From Cyclina sinensis (taxonomy: Eukaryota; Mollusca; Bivalvia; Venerida; Veneridae): 64,000 nucleotides of DNA. The DNA lies in the NCBI GenBank assembly GCA_012932295.1, contig JAAONU010000001.1, positions 59,059,693-59,123,692 on the forward strand, given 5' to 3'. Positions 23,901-38,900 of this stretch are shown in pieces. The first letter of the stretch is position 1, and every line of letters begins with the position of its first letter. A program made the position numbers and the translations under genes. Under the pieces are notes generated by a model. It made no database searches and had not been told where the DNA came from. It saw only the letters and a list, made by a program, of their open reading frames with translations.

Positions 23901-26900
23901 TTCTTCTACATTATCTGATCATTTCAGCAGCTCAGAGTCAGTTTAAAAATAACACTTTTTGTGACAAGTAGTCATATGTTTATAAAGCAATGAAACTGAT
24001 CCTTGAATTTGCATAAAGTATCTTTGAAAATAATCAGATACACTGAAATTATGGCCTTGAATATGGCAGTGTTGTACTTTGAAATACATGTACAAGTGCA
24101 GTATTTATCTGGGTTAGTTTTGTTAATCCAAATAATTCAAAAATTTAGAAACTGTAATGGTTCAAACAATCTCTGTTAATGTGGAAATGATGAAATGGAA
24201 TTTAATGATACACATTTTTAGATTTAGTTGGCAATTTGTTTACTTTCTCTCTTATACATCACATCTTTATAGTTCAGTTTGACAAATCTGTTTATTTTAT
24301 CATGTGACAGTATTGTCTGTCTTTTTCAGTTGAGCTTGGATGTGCTGGAGTCAGTAATTAGCTATATATTCCTGCCATCTGACACTTTACAAGATGTAGT
24401 CGGTTCCTTGTGTAGGATGATTAACATTGAAAAATATTGTAAACCCAGTTGGGAGGTAAATGATATAATATTTAATTGGAAAGTATTTGCTTCAGTAAGG
24501 TAAAAGCTTCTAAAAAAAGCTTTTTCTTATGGTTTCAGTGTACATGTATGAGGTAAATATGCAAGTTTAGTGCTTGGTAACAGTTCCTTGGTCTTGTGAT
24601 TGTCAGAGATAATTTTAAAGGATTTCTAATATTATTAATCTTTCCATATAAAATTAAGGTATAAGGTAAGAAATGTCTCCCTATGAAAAAGCCTGTTTAA
24701 ATTTTAATGGAAAGTATAAAATATTTTTAGCTCATCTGACCAAAGGTCAGATGTAGCTTATAGGATGCTATTTTGTCTGTTGTCCTTCTGTCCATTGTCA
24801 ACAATTGACTTCCCTTTCAAAAAAAATCATTGGATGGGGTAAGAAGGTGCTTTACCTTCATCCACTTTTGGCTTTGACCTTGTGACCTACTGATCTATTT
24901 CCTTGTTTTTTTTAAGCTACATGAATGAAATTTTAATTATATGCATAATTTTGTATGCAGACTTCAACTTTGACCTTGGCTGACTTTGACCTCCTGATCT
25001 ACTTCTTTGTTTCTGAAGATATGTCTTTGAAATTTTAACTTTTTGTAAAAGTTTGCATACAAAGTTCCAGTTTCACTTTGGTTTTCCTCAAACTATTGAC
25101 CTTCTTTCTTGGTTCAATAATATTTTATATTATATATCTAATGTGGTATTTGAACTGTCTGCCAGTTGACACATGCCTGAAATGCCACCCCATGCCCCCA
25201 CCCCACCCCACCAATTGTTTGATAGTTTCTTTTCAGGTGAGTGACCTAGGACCATTTGGTCCTCTTGTTTTACAGTTAATGAGAAAGTTACTTGGGACTC
25301 ATCTTGGACACAGTACAATCTATACCATGTGCAATATGCTTCAATCAGGGTATGTATTAAAGTTATATTGTATACTTTGACATTTGTTTAAATAAAAAAT
25401 TGAATATAAACATGTTTAAACTTCACCATTGAACAAAATGTCAGGTGAAGACTTAATACTGTCAGGATCATGAAGGGTTATCAGAGTATGATTCATATGG
25501 TTTAAGAAGATAAGTGTTGTTTTCAAAATGCTTTCATTTGTCTAAAGTTTCAGCATTGAGAGGGATTCTTAGTGATACTGTTTCCTTAATATACCTGAAA
25601 GTACAGTTTTACCTTGAAATAGATTAAGATATTTAAATAAAGACTTAAACAGACCCTTTCATTACATTGCAGTACTGAATATTGTCTTTTGATGTAAAGG
25701 CTGAGGATTGTGTCTGAAATAGGTACTTTTTGAGTAGAGGAATTACTAAAATGCTTGTTAGCTCACCTGACCAAAGGATCAGGTGTAACTTTTAGTAACT
25801 TTGTGTATGCTATTTTGTCCATCATTTGCCGTCTGTCCATCCATCACCCACAATTGACTTTGAACAACATCTCCTTCAGTACCACTGAGTTGGTTGCAGT
25901 TAAACTTAAATTCTAACACGATCTAAAAATAGCCTATATATACAAAGAAGAAAATAAAGTCGGGGTTATTCTGCAGTATACCACTCGCGTGCGCTTGTTG
26001 ATTTGGCCGTTCCGTGAACCGCCGTCACCCCACGTATAAAATTTTTATGAATGAGTCACGTGATGTTTCTAAATATTATTTTGGTAAATATACGTCACAA
26101 AGACAAACGAACCGTTTTATTTGTAATTTTAATATAACATGAAAATAAAATTACAACCAAATGCCACATCCTCACAAGTACCTCGCGGGCATATATATAC
26201 AACCAAACATAGTCATATCAACCTAATAAAAGCCAACTAAACAAACTACTGTACAAGATGAGAACATATTATGAGATGATAACGAAATGACGTCATACAG
26301 GTGGTATGACGTCACCCAGGCTATAGTCTGATCGGTTTGTCTCGTGACTACTACCGTAGGAATCGTAGTATTACCAGCGTACAACAACAACAAAGTTCGG
26401 CTGCAAAATGGCACAAAAAGCCAATTTACTTAGAATGGGCACAATTTGTGAAATAATAATAGCCGAGCAATGTTTTCTGTCAATAATCTATATAAATGTT
26501 ACTTGTGTCTACATTAAAATTCACACACGTATGCCGACTTTCGTGTAAGCGACCTTTACATATGCTATTTTTAACATCTGAGAACATGAACATCTTTTAT
26601 TTGTTTGAACATTTAATTTATTAGTAAATTGCAATTTTAGTTCGAAATAAAAAAAGAAATTATCAACTGATGAAAAGTGTGTTGTTTATTTGTTCATTTA
26701 TTGGATTGATCAACTTATTATGTGGAACTCTTACATATATCGAGGGAGGTAATTTTAACGGCCAAACCCAGGCGTACCGCGCAAGTGTTTTTACGATCGT
26801 AAGAAGTAGTTAACACTTATTTCACAATGTGGTTTATTGTTTGGTCGTGTTAGAATCGAAATAATAAGTATCCAGTTGTGGTTTATCGTAGAATAACCCA

Positions 26901-29900
26901 CGTTTTTCGTTCTTATGCGAAACAATATGTCACTCAGGCCTACGGCCTTCGTGATATATTTCTACGCATAAGAACTCAAAACGTGGGTTATTCTACGATA
27001 AACCACGCCTGGATACTTATTATTTCTTAAATAACATAAAAAATAGAATTCCATGCAGAACTCTGGTTGCCATGGCTACTTAAAGAAGAAGAAAAAAAAA
27101 TTTAAAAAAAAATTTATGTCTGAAAACACAAGGCCTAAAGCTTAGAGATTTGGTTTGTAGCTTTATCTGTTGGACTTCTACACAGTCATATAAATCATGG
27201 CTCTAGGATCAGAATGAGCCCCACTCCAGGCAGCACTTGATTAAACATAGACTGATATAGGAAAAACTTCTTCTCGTCAGAAACCATAATGCTTACATTA
27301 CAGTTAAGATGTTTGGTGTGTACTATTGTCTAGTGGACCTCTACCAAGTTTGTACAAATCATAGCCATAGGATCAACATTGGTCCCACCCGAGGAGTCAC
27401 TCGATCTTACATAGAGTTATATAGGAAAAACGGTTTTAAAATCTTCTTGTCTGAAACCACAAGGCCAAGTGCTTACATATTTGATTTGTAGCATCAGTTA
27501 CTGGACCTCTATCAAAATTATATAAATCATGGCCCCCACCCCCTCCCAGGATTTTACATAGACTTATATAGGAAAAACTTCAAAAAATCTTTTTTTTTCA
27601 GATTTTCAGAAACCATATTTGATGTGTACGTTCTTAGTGTACCTTTACCAAGTTTGAACAAATCATTGCCACAGGATCAAAATTGGCCTCACCCCAGGGG
27701 TCACTTGATCTTACATAAAGTGATGTTGGGAAAGAAATTGAAATCTTCTTTTCAGATACCATAAGGCCTAGAGTTTAGATATTTTATGTGTACCATTGTC
27801 TATTGGACCTTTACCAAGTTGCGAATCATGGACCCCGGGGTCAAATGTGGCCCTGCCCCAGGGGTCACTTGATTTGACATAGAGTTATTTAGGAAAAAGT
27901 TTTAAAAATCTTCTTGTCTGAAACCACAAGCTCAGATATTTGATTTGTTGCAATATCTAGTGGACTTTTACCAAAATATTATAATTCATCGCTCTCGGGT
28001 CAGAATTTGCCTGATCCAGGTGATTTAACTTAGACTTTTATTGGAAAAACTTTTAAAATCTTCTTGCCAGAAACTATTAGACCTAGTGTTTACAAATCAT
28101 GGCCCCTTGGTCAAAATTGGCTGGTCCCAATGGTCACTTGGTTTTATACAACGTTATATTGGGAAAAGTGTTAAAAAAAAAAACTTGTCAGAAAGTGAAA
28201 GGCCTTGAGCTCTGATATTTGTTTAGAATTACCCAGTTAATTAGATGATCTTTGGAAGATCTTGGCCCTCACCAGGGTACCAAGCCCCCATCCATCTAGG
28301 TACCCCACCCTACCATCCCCCACTCTAAAAAAAAAGAAAATAAAAAATCTTTGGATGGGGTAGGAAGGTACTTAACCTTCATCCATTTTTCTCCTTGACC
28401 TTCATGTCACTGTGATCTTCATATGACCTGGTGACCTACTTTCATGTTTTTTGAAGCTACAATGAAATTTTAACTGTTTGTATAATTTTGCATGCAGACT
28501 TCAACTTTGACCTTCACTGACCTTGACCTACTGACCTACTTCCTTGATTTTGAAAATATGTCACTGAAATTTTAGCTATTTGTATATATTTGCATACAGA
28601 CTTACAATTTGAACTTGGTTTACCTTGACTTACTGACCATTTTTGGTTTAAAAGTATTTTTTTTATATATATCTGATGTGGTATTTGAACTGTCTGCCAT
28701 TTGACAAATGCCTTAGGAGCCCCCCTTCATCTCCCCTTTTCCAGGTGAGCGACACAGGACCATTTGGTCCTTTTGTTCAAGATGCTTATGTAAACGGATT
28801 TTTAATTTCAAATGTTATTAAAATTTGTGTTTCAGGAAAGTTCCAGTTGATCATAAATTGTTGCGAGGAGCTATTTTTTACATTGGTATGGCATTATGGG
28901 GATCTCAAAAAGTCACTTTCCTCAAGCACACCCCGTCAGCTGTTCTACCTTCATTCCTTCATGTAGGTTTATAAACAAACCTTTGTTTTCTGAAAATGTT
29001 GTATGACAATATGCCATAACTTTTGTCAAGTCATTGAATATGATATGTCATGAAAGCAAAACAAATGGAAGAAACAAATGTTTGTAAGAAGTCCAGGGGT
29101 AGATCTTCCAGTCTAGACCACATGATTTTTTTTTAATGGATAGATGTAATGCATCAGAAAAAATTCAAGGTGTGATTTGTACACCTGCCTGTTCAGGCTG
29201 TCTAGCTTGGAAAACCAACACTAACACACTGAGAAAAATTGTTGTCTGGTAGAATTGTTAGAGATTGAATTTACACTAATCAAAGCAAGCTGTTGTCTTC
29301 ATTTTACAATGCCATCTATTTCTTTGGAATGAATAGCCAGCCATTCACTAACACATAGAGCCTAAGTTCTCGATATACCCATGCAGAGAAGAGATGTTAA
29401 ACCAGAATAATGATACCTTTTTTTGCATTTAAAGTCGTGGCATGTGACCATACTGTATGTTTAATCATAATATGTATTGCACTGAATAATTCTCGTCAAA
29501 CTGTGTTTACGGATTGTTCAGGTGGTCTGAATATTTCTGAAAAGAATTACGAACAAAACTCCACTCCAAATTGAACATGATACTCTTAATAATTTATTAT
29601 TTCAAGGAAATAATACAGCATTATTTTATTTCAGGTGTTGTCATTTGGAAATGCAGAGATTGCTTATGAAGTGACCTTGTCTGTTCAGCGATTAGTGAAG
29701 AAGTATGGCAAAGAGCTGCCAAGTTCCACCTGGGATATTGTCCTAGATATTCTCAAAACTATTCTCACGCAGCTCGATGTATGTACTTCTCTTTTATTCA
29801 GTCTGCCCTTTGCAAACAGTAATGATACTTATTGTACAGAGTCCTATCTTCTAAGTGAATCATATACAGTGTTAGACTTTTTGAATATAAAACTTTTGAA

Positions 29901-32900
29901 CTTTTAAAGATTTTACCACCAGAGTGAAATAGTAGATCAGTTTACATTTGGAATGTAGGTGGTTAGGTTACATGTCTCATCTGGAGTCTGTCTTGTATTG
30001 CTAAGAAATAAAGCTTAGTCTCTAATTTTCCATTAAAAAAATTCATGTCATTTTTACATAATTTACAGAAATTGTGAAAATAAGTGTCATTTTGAAATAA
30101 TATAAGAAATTTTAATTGGCATTGGTTGTTTTGGCATCTTGTAATGCTGACATAGTCCTTGTTGATTTTTTTCCTTGTATGTTGTATTGTGTTCAGTTTC
30201 ATGTTCAGATCACATTTTTCTTTAACTGTGAAAAATAGTTTCTTGAATATAAACTATTATCAGGTGGCATGTGTGAGAGGGCTTTATCAGTTATTTTACA
30301 ATTTATCTGTAATATCTAACCAGAAAGAAGTGTTAAGGTAAGAGGTAAGAGTAAATTCTGTGTATATACAATGTAACTAAGCATATCGAGAAACCTAAAG
30401 CAACTGACTCACAGATGGATCAGTGATGCATAAAAAAGAACATGTTTATACATATAAAAATTCTGGTTGTAGCTGTGAAGCACATATCTAAACTAAGTTA
30501 GTGTCTCAATTTTTGTTACAGAAACACATCATAATATAAAGTTTTTTACACTTTTATCGGTAAAAAGTTTCCCGCCTTAGTCACGGGGTAGATACTTTGT
30601 TTATATTGTTAATTTTGACATCTGTAAAGAACATTCCACAGTGGTTCAGGTTGCTGCTCCTACTTTACTGACATGAAGTGCATGGGTTTGAATCCTGTTG
30701 AAATAAAATTCTTTTTTATTCAGTTTTCATAATGTATAGAAGCATAAACTTATGTTTTTTTCATAGTATATTAACTTCTCTTTAATTTTAAAGAAAACCA
30801 TTTTTAAGCTAAATTCTTTGAGTCAGTCACTTTAATGTAAAACATATTCAAATGTATATCTGTATATATACATTTATAGGCTGCCCAGGATTTATCGGGA
30901 GGTCCACGGACCAATGAAGTGTTACATGACACATTGACAACGATAGAGCATCTGTATGAACAGGGCCAGTTTTTGGGATCTGTGGATAGGTTCTTCAGCA
31001 TTATAGAAATGTGCCCAATGAAGCGACCGGTATGTACTGGAAACATGTTAATGACTTTTAATCATAAAACACTTTTAATGCCATCTCCACTTTGGGAGGG
31101 GTATACAGATTTGCCCTTGTCCATCTGTCATGCTGTCCAGCTGTTACGCTTTCCGTATGTAGTCCGGTTTATGTTGTGTATAACTCCAAACATATAAGCT
31201 GCAAGGGCATTGAAACTTTCTAAGAATAGTTGTCAGTATATGAACTTACACACCTGGGTGTTTTGATGCAAATTTATTGGAGATTGGCAGATTTATGCCC
31301 CCCTGAGCCAGAAATAGCATTTTTAGACTTGGGTCGCGTCTTACTCCAAATGTTTAACTGCTAGAGCCATGAAACTGTCTAAGAATAGTTGACAGCATGC
31401 AAACTTATGCACCTGTGTATTTTGACACAAATTTATAGTTGATTGGCAGAGTTATGCCGCTTGATAAAGCAAAAAATAGTTTTTTAGACTTGTTTTGCAA
31501 CTTGTTTTGCATCTTACTCTAAACTTATATCTGCTTGAGCCATGAAACTTTCTAAGAAAAGTTATATATATGTGAAGTTACGCACCTGGGTATGTTGAAG
31601 CAAATTTATTGGAGATCTGCATAGTTATGCCTTCTGATAAAGATAAAAAATAGCATTTTTAGAATTTATATGCACCTGTTATTGTACAGGATTTTTTGTG
31701 ACAATACAACAATGTCCTATGGACATATCTCTCATTATAATACCGCGTCGAAAATTTTTTGAATTTTCATTTGTAAATGGTGCTCTCTGGGGCACTTTGA
31801 ACCATTATGCTCTTTGATTATCAGAGGAGTAAAATGACTCAGATTAAAACAGTTGGTGTTTCCCTACTAAAAAATAAGCTCAAATCAATATAAATTAAAT
31901 AATTTATTTATCATAATACTTTTATGCACTGTAACAAATCAAAGTACATGATATTTACACCAAAAACGTGTGAAAGAATTTATTCCAGTTTGCTACCAAA
32001 CATTTCCACTTAATCCCATCAACCGCATTATTTATCCTTTAAAAAGTTAAGTGCTGACGATGATCACTTGATTGAGCCGCTGTTTGTAATTATTGACTAT
32101 GATCGAGCTAATTGGTTCACGAACAACTTGACACATATTTAATCTGTTAATTGCCACAAACTGACACTCACATGTATATTACCGGATGTTACAACACGTG
32201 GACTGCGTCTATTGATTTATTACTAGTTTACCTGATATTGATATCGGAAAACCAGTCAACCGCCTCGATCTGAGCTAAACATTCTATTTTTTGACTCGGG
32301 GATTTCCCAAAATGTTGGAAGTCATACTTTTAGCGTGTTTTTGCCAATCTTGATTTTTTTTTAGCCAATTTTCGCAACTTGGAGCCCTGTTATCATGTGC
32401 ACTGAACTAAAAACTTACCACCAAAATTAAGAGCATTGTATTAATTAAAAAAAGGGAGGTCACTCAAGAGCAATGAACGTATATAGTTTAAAAGTGAAAA
32501 TTCAAAATTCGGTTTGATTGAGTTTGTACAAGAGAAGTAATGAAAACACCTCCAACCCCTTAGCACCAGCCTAAGTAGATTTCAGCACTAAAACGGTTTG
32601 AAAGCAGTGATAGGGAAGATTCAGAAAAATAACACAGAGATGAAATTTTGGGAAACTTTGACACCTGCTGTTGAAAGTATAGGTATTCTTCAAAAGGGAG
32701 ACCCCCTCAAGGCCAAACACCTCTCACATGCCCTACCACCAACTTCAGCAGTATTCAACCTTCAGTGCAAACAGTATTAGAACATTGATTCCAGATTGTA
32801 TACTCTTGAATTATAACAAGAAAATGACTGATTTATAGCACTGTATTTGTTTTTCTAAATCAGAACTTTAAATCTACTTGTAAAAGTAACTAAAGTTCAG

Positions 32901-35900
32901 GGTTCGCACAGTCTTAAAAAGTGCTTGAATTTAAGTCCCTTTCTTATAAAGTGCCCAAGAGTGAAAAAAAGTCCTAAAAAGTCCTTGAATTTGGTTGCTG
33001 TCTTAAAAAGTGCTTAAAAATTGCTTAATTTCATTTGAAAATGTGCTTGAAAATGAATAAATGACAAAGTGCCCAGTAAAATGTTGATAGGTTTCAACAA
33101 ACGATCTCATTTAGTACCAAAATAATAAAATGTTTGCACAGCGTAACAGACAGGGGACAAATTGCAGTTTATTCAGTACTAGTGTGAGTATGAATATGCC
33201 ATAGTTGCAAACCCTGAGTTGTTCTATAGAAATCAGAAAATAGCGTTGGGAAAATGTGTGCTTGAGAAATGGGAAAACGTGCTTAAAAAGTGTTTAAAAA
33301 GTGCTTAAATTTTTGCATTGAATGTCTGTATGAACCCAGTAAACATACTGATACAAAGACATATAATGTGATTGTATATCATATGCTTTACAACATCAGA
33401 CAAATTACTATTACCACTACTTCAGTGTTAAAGAGGCTGTACTCCAGATTTGCACATAAAAAAAATTTTTTCATAAATTATATATTTAGATGCCGTGAGA
33501 TTATAACAACATAATATTTCACTTCAAAACTGATTTTAGAAGTCAAAATAGAATAAAAAAAATATTTTCGCTCCAGCCTGATTTGAACTCTGGACCCTCA
33601 TGTTAACAAAATATTTCCCACGCTTTTACTGTCACCACCATCGCCGCATGTGATATTACAGATATTTACTTTAAATCTTATACGATATAGTTATACCGTC
33701 GCGTTACGGTATAGCACTTTGAAAGGGAAAAAAATCAATTTATAATGTAATTATTTGACTTATTTTTTGTCAGTAAGTTATTTTTTAAGCATTAGTCATA
33801 AATATTACAAGAAATTTATAATACAAGAAAACTTTCTTTTTATGTCATCTGGAGCACAGCCCCTTTAAAACCATTGTTATTATTCAAAACTTTAACTGAA
33901 AAATATGTATTATTAGAAAAAAATTGACAAGTGACATTCACCCATAAATATATTATTCATGGGCAAGCATTTCAAATTACTATATTCCATACTTTTGTAT
34001 CAAAGTGCTTTTCAGGGGTATTAATCACCTTCAGTGATAGCTCTATTTTATTGAGGAGCTAGAGGTCAAATATCAGAACCTATGTTATCAGTCTAACAGT
34101 TATCTCTGCATTATTGTATGCCCCCTTTCAAATAACTGGTTGTATTAATGGAACACCAATGGCCGGCGGGCTGGCTTGCTGGCTGGTGTGTCGTATCCAG
34201 TTTTGTCCAGGGCATATTTTCTGCCTGCATATTTAGATTATAGTATTACTTGATACAAATGTTCACCATCATGAGACGTAGTGTCTAGTGCATGTCTAGG
34301 TCAAAAGTCAAGGTCACACTTAGAGGTCAGTTGGAAACGCTTATCTGGAGTAAATCTTCTACATGCATTGAGAGATTTTAATTTAACTTTGCACAAATGT
34401 TTACCATTGTGAGGCAGAGTGCAGCATGCAAAATTCAGGTCCCTGTGGCCAAGGTCAAGGTCACACATAGAGGTCAAAAGTCAGATAAAAATATGAAAAT
34501 ATGTGTATTGACCATTTAGTCGTCATGAATTAATGGATTCTATCATAAATGTTCACCATCATGAGACTAAGCGTTACATGTAAAATCCATTGTGTATATG
34601 ACACAAATTTACTAAAATGTCATTATACTGTTTGTGTACATATATTCATACTGAGTTTTATAGGGTGAATGACAGGGTGTTTACTCTTGCCTGTACTTCA
34701 TTGTACAGAATAATCATTTTTGATTTCCTAGAATCTAACCATTACACTTGAGTGGAAATAGAATATTCTCAAAGTTATCAGGAACTGACTTCTGTTAGTT
34801 AATATTTATTTGTTGCTCATTAAGCTTTTAAGGGATTTCTTGGAAATTTCATGTAAGGTTGTGTGAAAAAGTGTATGATGGAAATTTTAAGACCTAAGAA
34901 TTGCAGAAGATTGGATATGACTAGACATATTTACTTTAAAGGAGAGCTCTGTGATACTGTTGATATCCCACCTAGCACAGACTATACAGCCACAGAAAGA
35001 GAACTGGGTGAGCAGTTTGTACCATCTGCTTGACAGGTACTTCAGGTGAGTATACACAGAAATAAGATGCTCATAACCTGACACATTTACTCATAAACTT
35101 TAATGTAATACTGCCTCATGTAAGAAGACGTCAACTTGCAGATTGTCCTATTTATAGAAAATCTTGTAATACTTCTGAAGTGAACTTAGTTAGAAGAAAT
35201 CTGATGTTGTTTGCTCATTGGTCATGACTTCTCCTGGATCATTTTAAAAGATTTTTTAGCAAATAGTTAAAAAGTACTCTTACCCTACAACTTTCTGAAA
35301 TTCAGATTTCTTCTGAATCATATTGAGAAAGGGGTCTTCATTTACTTTAATTTGATTTGTTTGTTTTTCCTTTTAGAACTGAAAGTAGGACCAAGATACG
35401 ACTTAAGGCATTAGATGTGTTATCCTTTGTTCTCAGTATTAATAAGCATTCATATGAGGTAAGTCTAGTATCAGAGAAGTAGTGTAAAACTTGTTTTGCA
35501 AAAATTACTAAGTTTTTGATGAAATTGAGCTTAGCTAATACAATCTTTAATATCTTCTGTTATGACCAAAAGTTGTAGAGGATTACTGTTTCCACTTGCT
35601 GTAGGATTGACTAAGATAAGTTTGATTGGTTGATTGGGACATTTTTTACTAAGTGAACATAAGAAGTGATAATATTGCAGGTAGCAAAGTCAGTAGTGAA
35701 TTTAACTTTATTTGATGTGCACCAAAGTAATATTCTTATAATCTCACTTAGGGGAAGAATTATATTTAGGACATGTAACTTGGAATTGTGCAGGGTCGTT
35801 TGTCTGTTTAAGGACAAAATCAGCTGTAATATCATAATTAAGTACTGAAAAACATGAAAAAAAGATTGAAACAAGATTCTTTTTATTGGTTACAGACCTG

Positions 35901-38900
35901 ATAATTTCCAAAGATAAGCATTTTTTTTGCTGGCTTCTAGCAAAATTATAGAAGGGACTGTTGTACATGGAAATTCTGTTTGACTGCGACCTTTTCAATG
36001 AGGCTTTGTGACTGTATTTTGTTGATACTATATTACAGGATGATCTCATTCATAATGTAGTATTACCACACCTGTGTCATATAGAGACAGATGAAAATGT
36101 GAACATCAGGAAATTTTCTGTTGAAATCCTACTTGGTCTAGCTCAGGGGTGTTCACAGCAGAGTTTTGTGGACGTCATCAATGTTGTTGAGAAAGTAAGT
36201 AGATATTTAGCTCATTACACTAAAGATAAATTATTCAGACCAACTACCTTTTCATTTGTTGTTTAAAAAGACATATTTGCTGTGTTGAAACAATTTTGTA
36301 GTGTGACTAATTTTCTTGATCAAGTGGTCAAGTCACTGTCTTGCAGTCACAAAATTCCTTGTAAGTTGAAAGTCACATGCTTAAGCCTTACTTCCAGCCT
36401 GATTCTTTACATGAATGAAGAGTTCTGTATGCAGGGAACTGGTCTGGTCTACTTGATTTAAATTTAAAAAAGAAAAATCTGTTGTTGTTTTTTTTATTTT
36501 TTTATTGTTTTTTTTGTTGATGACCATTTCTAAAGCATTTATGATTGGTATAAGGAAGAGCACAGCTATGTATCTATATATATATTTTTTTTCTTCCAAA
36601 AAACTTATCAAATTTTTGTATTAAAAATTCTGTATGCTGCGTTTCTTATTTCTTCTGCTCTCTAACTTTACAGATTGTGAGTCGATCATTTGTTGCTAGA
36701 CACCTAACACCATTCCAAGCTTCTGAATCCCCTGATTTAGTCATTGATGAGTCGCATCTCGTAGATGTGAAGTCTGCTGTAGTATTATTGGTAGAGTTGT
36801 TCAAGGTACAGTATCTTAATATCAGCTTATTCTTTTGCAAAAGTATTTCCTTTTTTAAATGAAATTTACACAAAGCAAATTCTAAATAAGTAGTATTATT
36901 CTGATTGTATATGAAAAATATCCTTCAGCTTTTATGATCAGTAATTGTCTTGACAATAAATTATCAAAAAGAGCCATGTGAGCATAATTTTTTTCATACC
37001 TCAGGAGTTTTCATGATTCAGTCATAAAATGAACACTGCATTTAACTTTGCTTATAGTTTTGGCTTCAGTAAATACTGTGTGAATTTCTTCATCATATTT
37101 TCTGCAGACAAAGTTGTACACATACCCACCAGGTGTCAGCATCAAACTGTTTGATATAATCATCAGTCACCTCAGTGTACAGTATATAGGGCCGAAAGAC
37201 TACAAGGGTCACACTGCAGCGACCATCAGAAAATGTGTAAGTACTGTCATGAATCTGTTCTGTAATAGTCAGAGTATATATACATAATCCTCCTTTCATT
37301 TTAGTTAAAAAAATGCCTTTTTTGAATTGTAAAGAAACAATAGCTTGTAGAAATATCATTCTAGAGCAGTTGCTTTTAGCTCACCTGTCATGTAGTGACA
37401 GAGTGAGCTTTTGTGATCGCCTTTTGCCCATCGTCCGTCCGTCCGTCCACAGTTAGTTTGTTAACACTCTAGTGGTCACATTTTTGCCTCAATTGACATG
37501 AAACTTAGTCAGCATGTTTGTCCCAATAATTACTCGGACAAGTTCAAACATGGGTTATCTTGGATGAAAACTAGGTCACAAGGCCTAAAAATAGAAAAAT
37601 CTAGTTAACACTCTAGAGGCTATATTTTCAGTCCAAATATCCTGCAAATTTGTCAGAAAGGTTGCTTCGATGATTTCTAGCTCAAGTTCAAATATGGGTC
37701 ATCTGGGGTCAAAAACTAGGTCCCTGAGCCCAAATATGGAAAAACCTTGTTAACAGTCTAGAGGTGACATTTTCTGTCCAAATTACCTGCAAATTTGTCA
37801 GAAAGGTTGTTTTATTGATTTATAGCTTAAGTTTGAATATGGGAAATCTAGGATCAAAAACTAGGTCACAATGCCCAAATATGGAAAAAACACTCTAGTG
37901 GCTAGTTTCTCAGTCCAAATATCCTGGAAGATTGACAGAAAGGTTGTTTCAATGATTTCTTGCTCAGATTTGAATATTGGTCATCAGGGGTCAGAAAACT
38001 AGGTAACAAAGCCCAAATATTGGCAAAACCTTGTTAAGACTCTAGAGGATACTTTTTTAGTCCAAACATCATGGAAATTTGTCAGAAAGATTGTTTCATT
38101 GATTTCTAGCTCAAATTTGAATATGGGTCTTCTAGGGTCCAAAACTAGGTCACAATGCCCAAATATGGAAAAACCTTGTTAACACTCTATTGTCTAGTTT
38201 CTCAGTCCTAAATATCCTGGAAATTTGTCAGAAAGGTTGTTTCAATGATTTCTATATGGATCATCTGGGGTCAAAAACTGTCACAGAGCCCAAATATGGA
38301 AAAACCTTGTTAACACTCTAGAGGCTACCTTTTCAGTCCAAACATCCTGGAAATTAGTCAGAAAAGTTGCTACGATGATTTCTTGCTCACTTTTGAATAT
38401 GGGTCATCTGGGGTCAAAATCTAGGTCACAGAGCCCAAAGATGGAAAAACCTTGATAACAATCTAGTGGCTATTCCAAATGACATTGAAATTTGTCAGAA
38501 AGGTTGCTACGATGATTTCTTAATCAGGTTTGAATATGGGTCATCTGGGGCCAAAATCTAGGTCACAGAGCCCAAATATGGAAAAACCTTGTAAACACTC
38601 AGGCTACATTTTCTGTCGAAATATCCTGGAAATTTGCCAGAAGGGTTGCTTTGATGATTTGTAGCTCATACTGGAATATGGGTCATCTTGGTTCAAAAAG
38701 TAGGTCACAGGTTTTAACACTCTTGAGGTAACAGTTTCAGTCCAAATATCCTGGAAATTTGTCAGAAAGGTTGCTTTCATGATTTCTAGCTCAGGTTCGA
38801 GTATGGGTCATCTAGGTTCAAAAACTAGGTCACAGATCCCAAGTATGGAAACACCTTCTTAACACTCTTGAGCTAACAATTTCAGTCCAAATATCCTAGA

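Noticed and set aside
30264..30337. A 74-nt open segment with acceptor TATCAG|GTGGCA and donor TTAAG|GTAAGA in TSC2 intron 11
   Set aside because: It has no homology to tuberin and 74 nt would break the phase between exons 11 and 12. It could only be a poison exon, for which I have no support.
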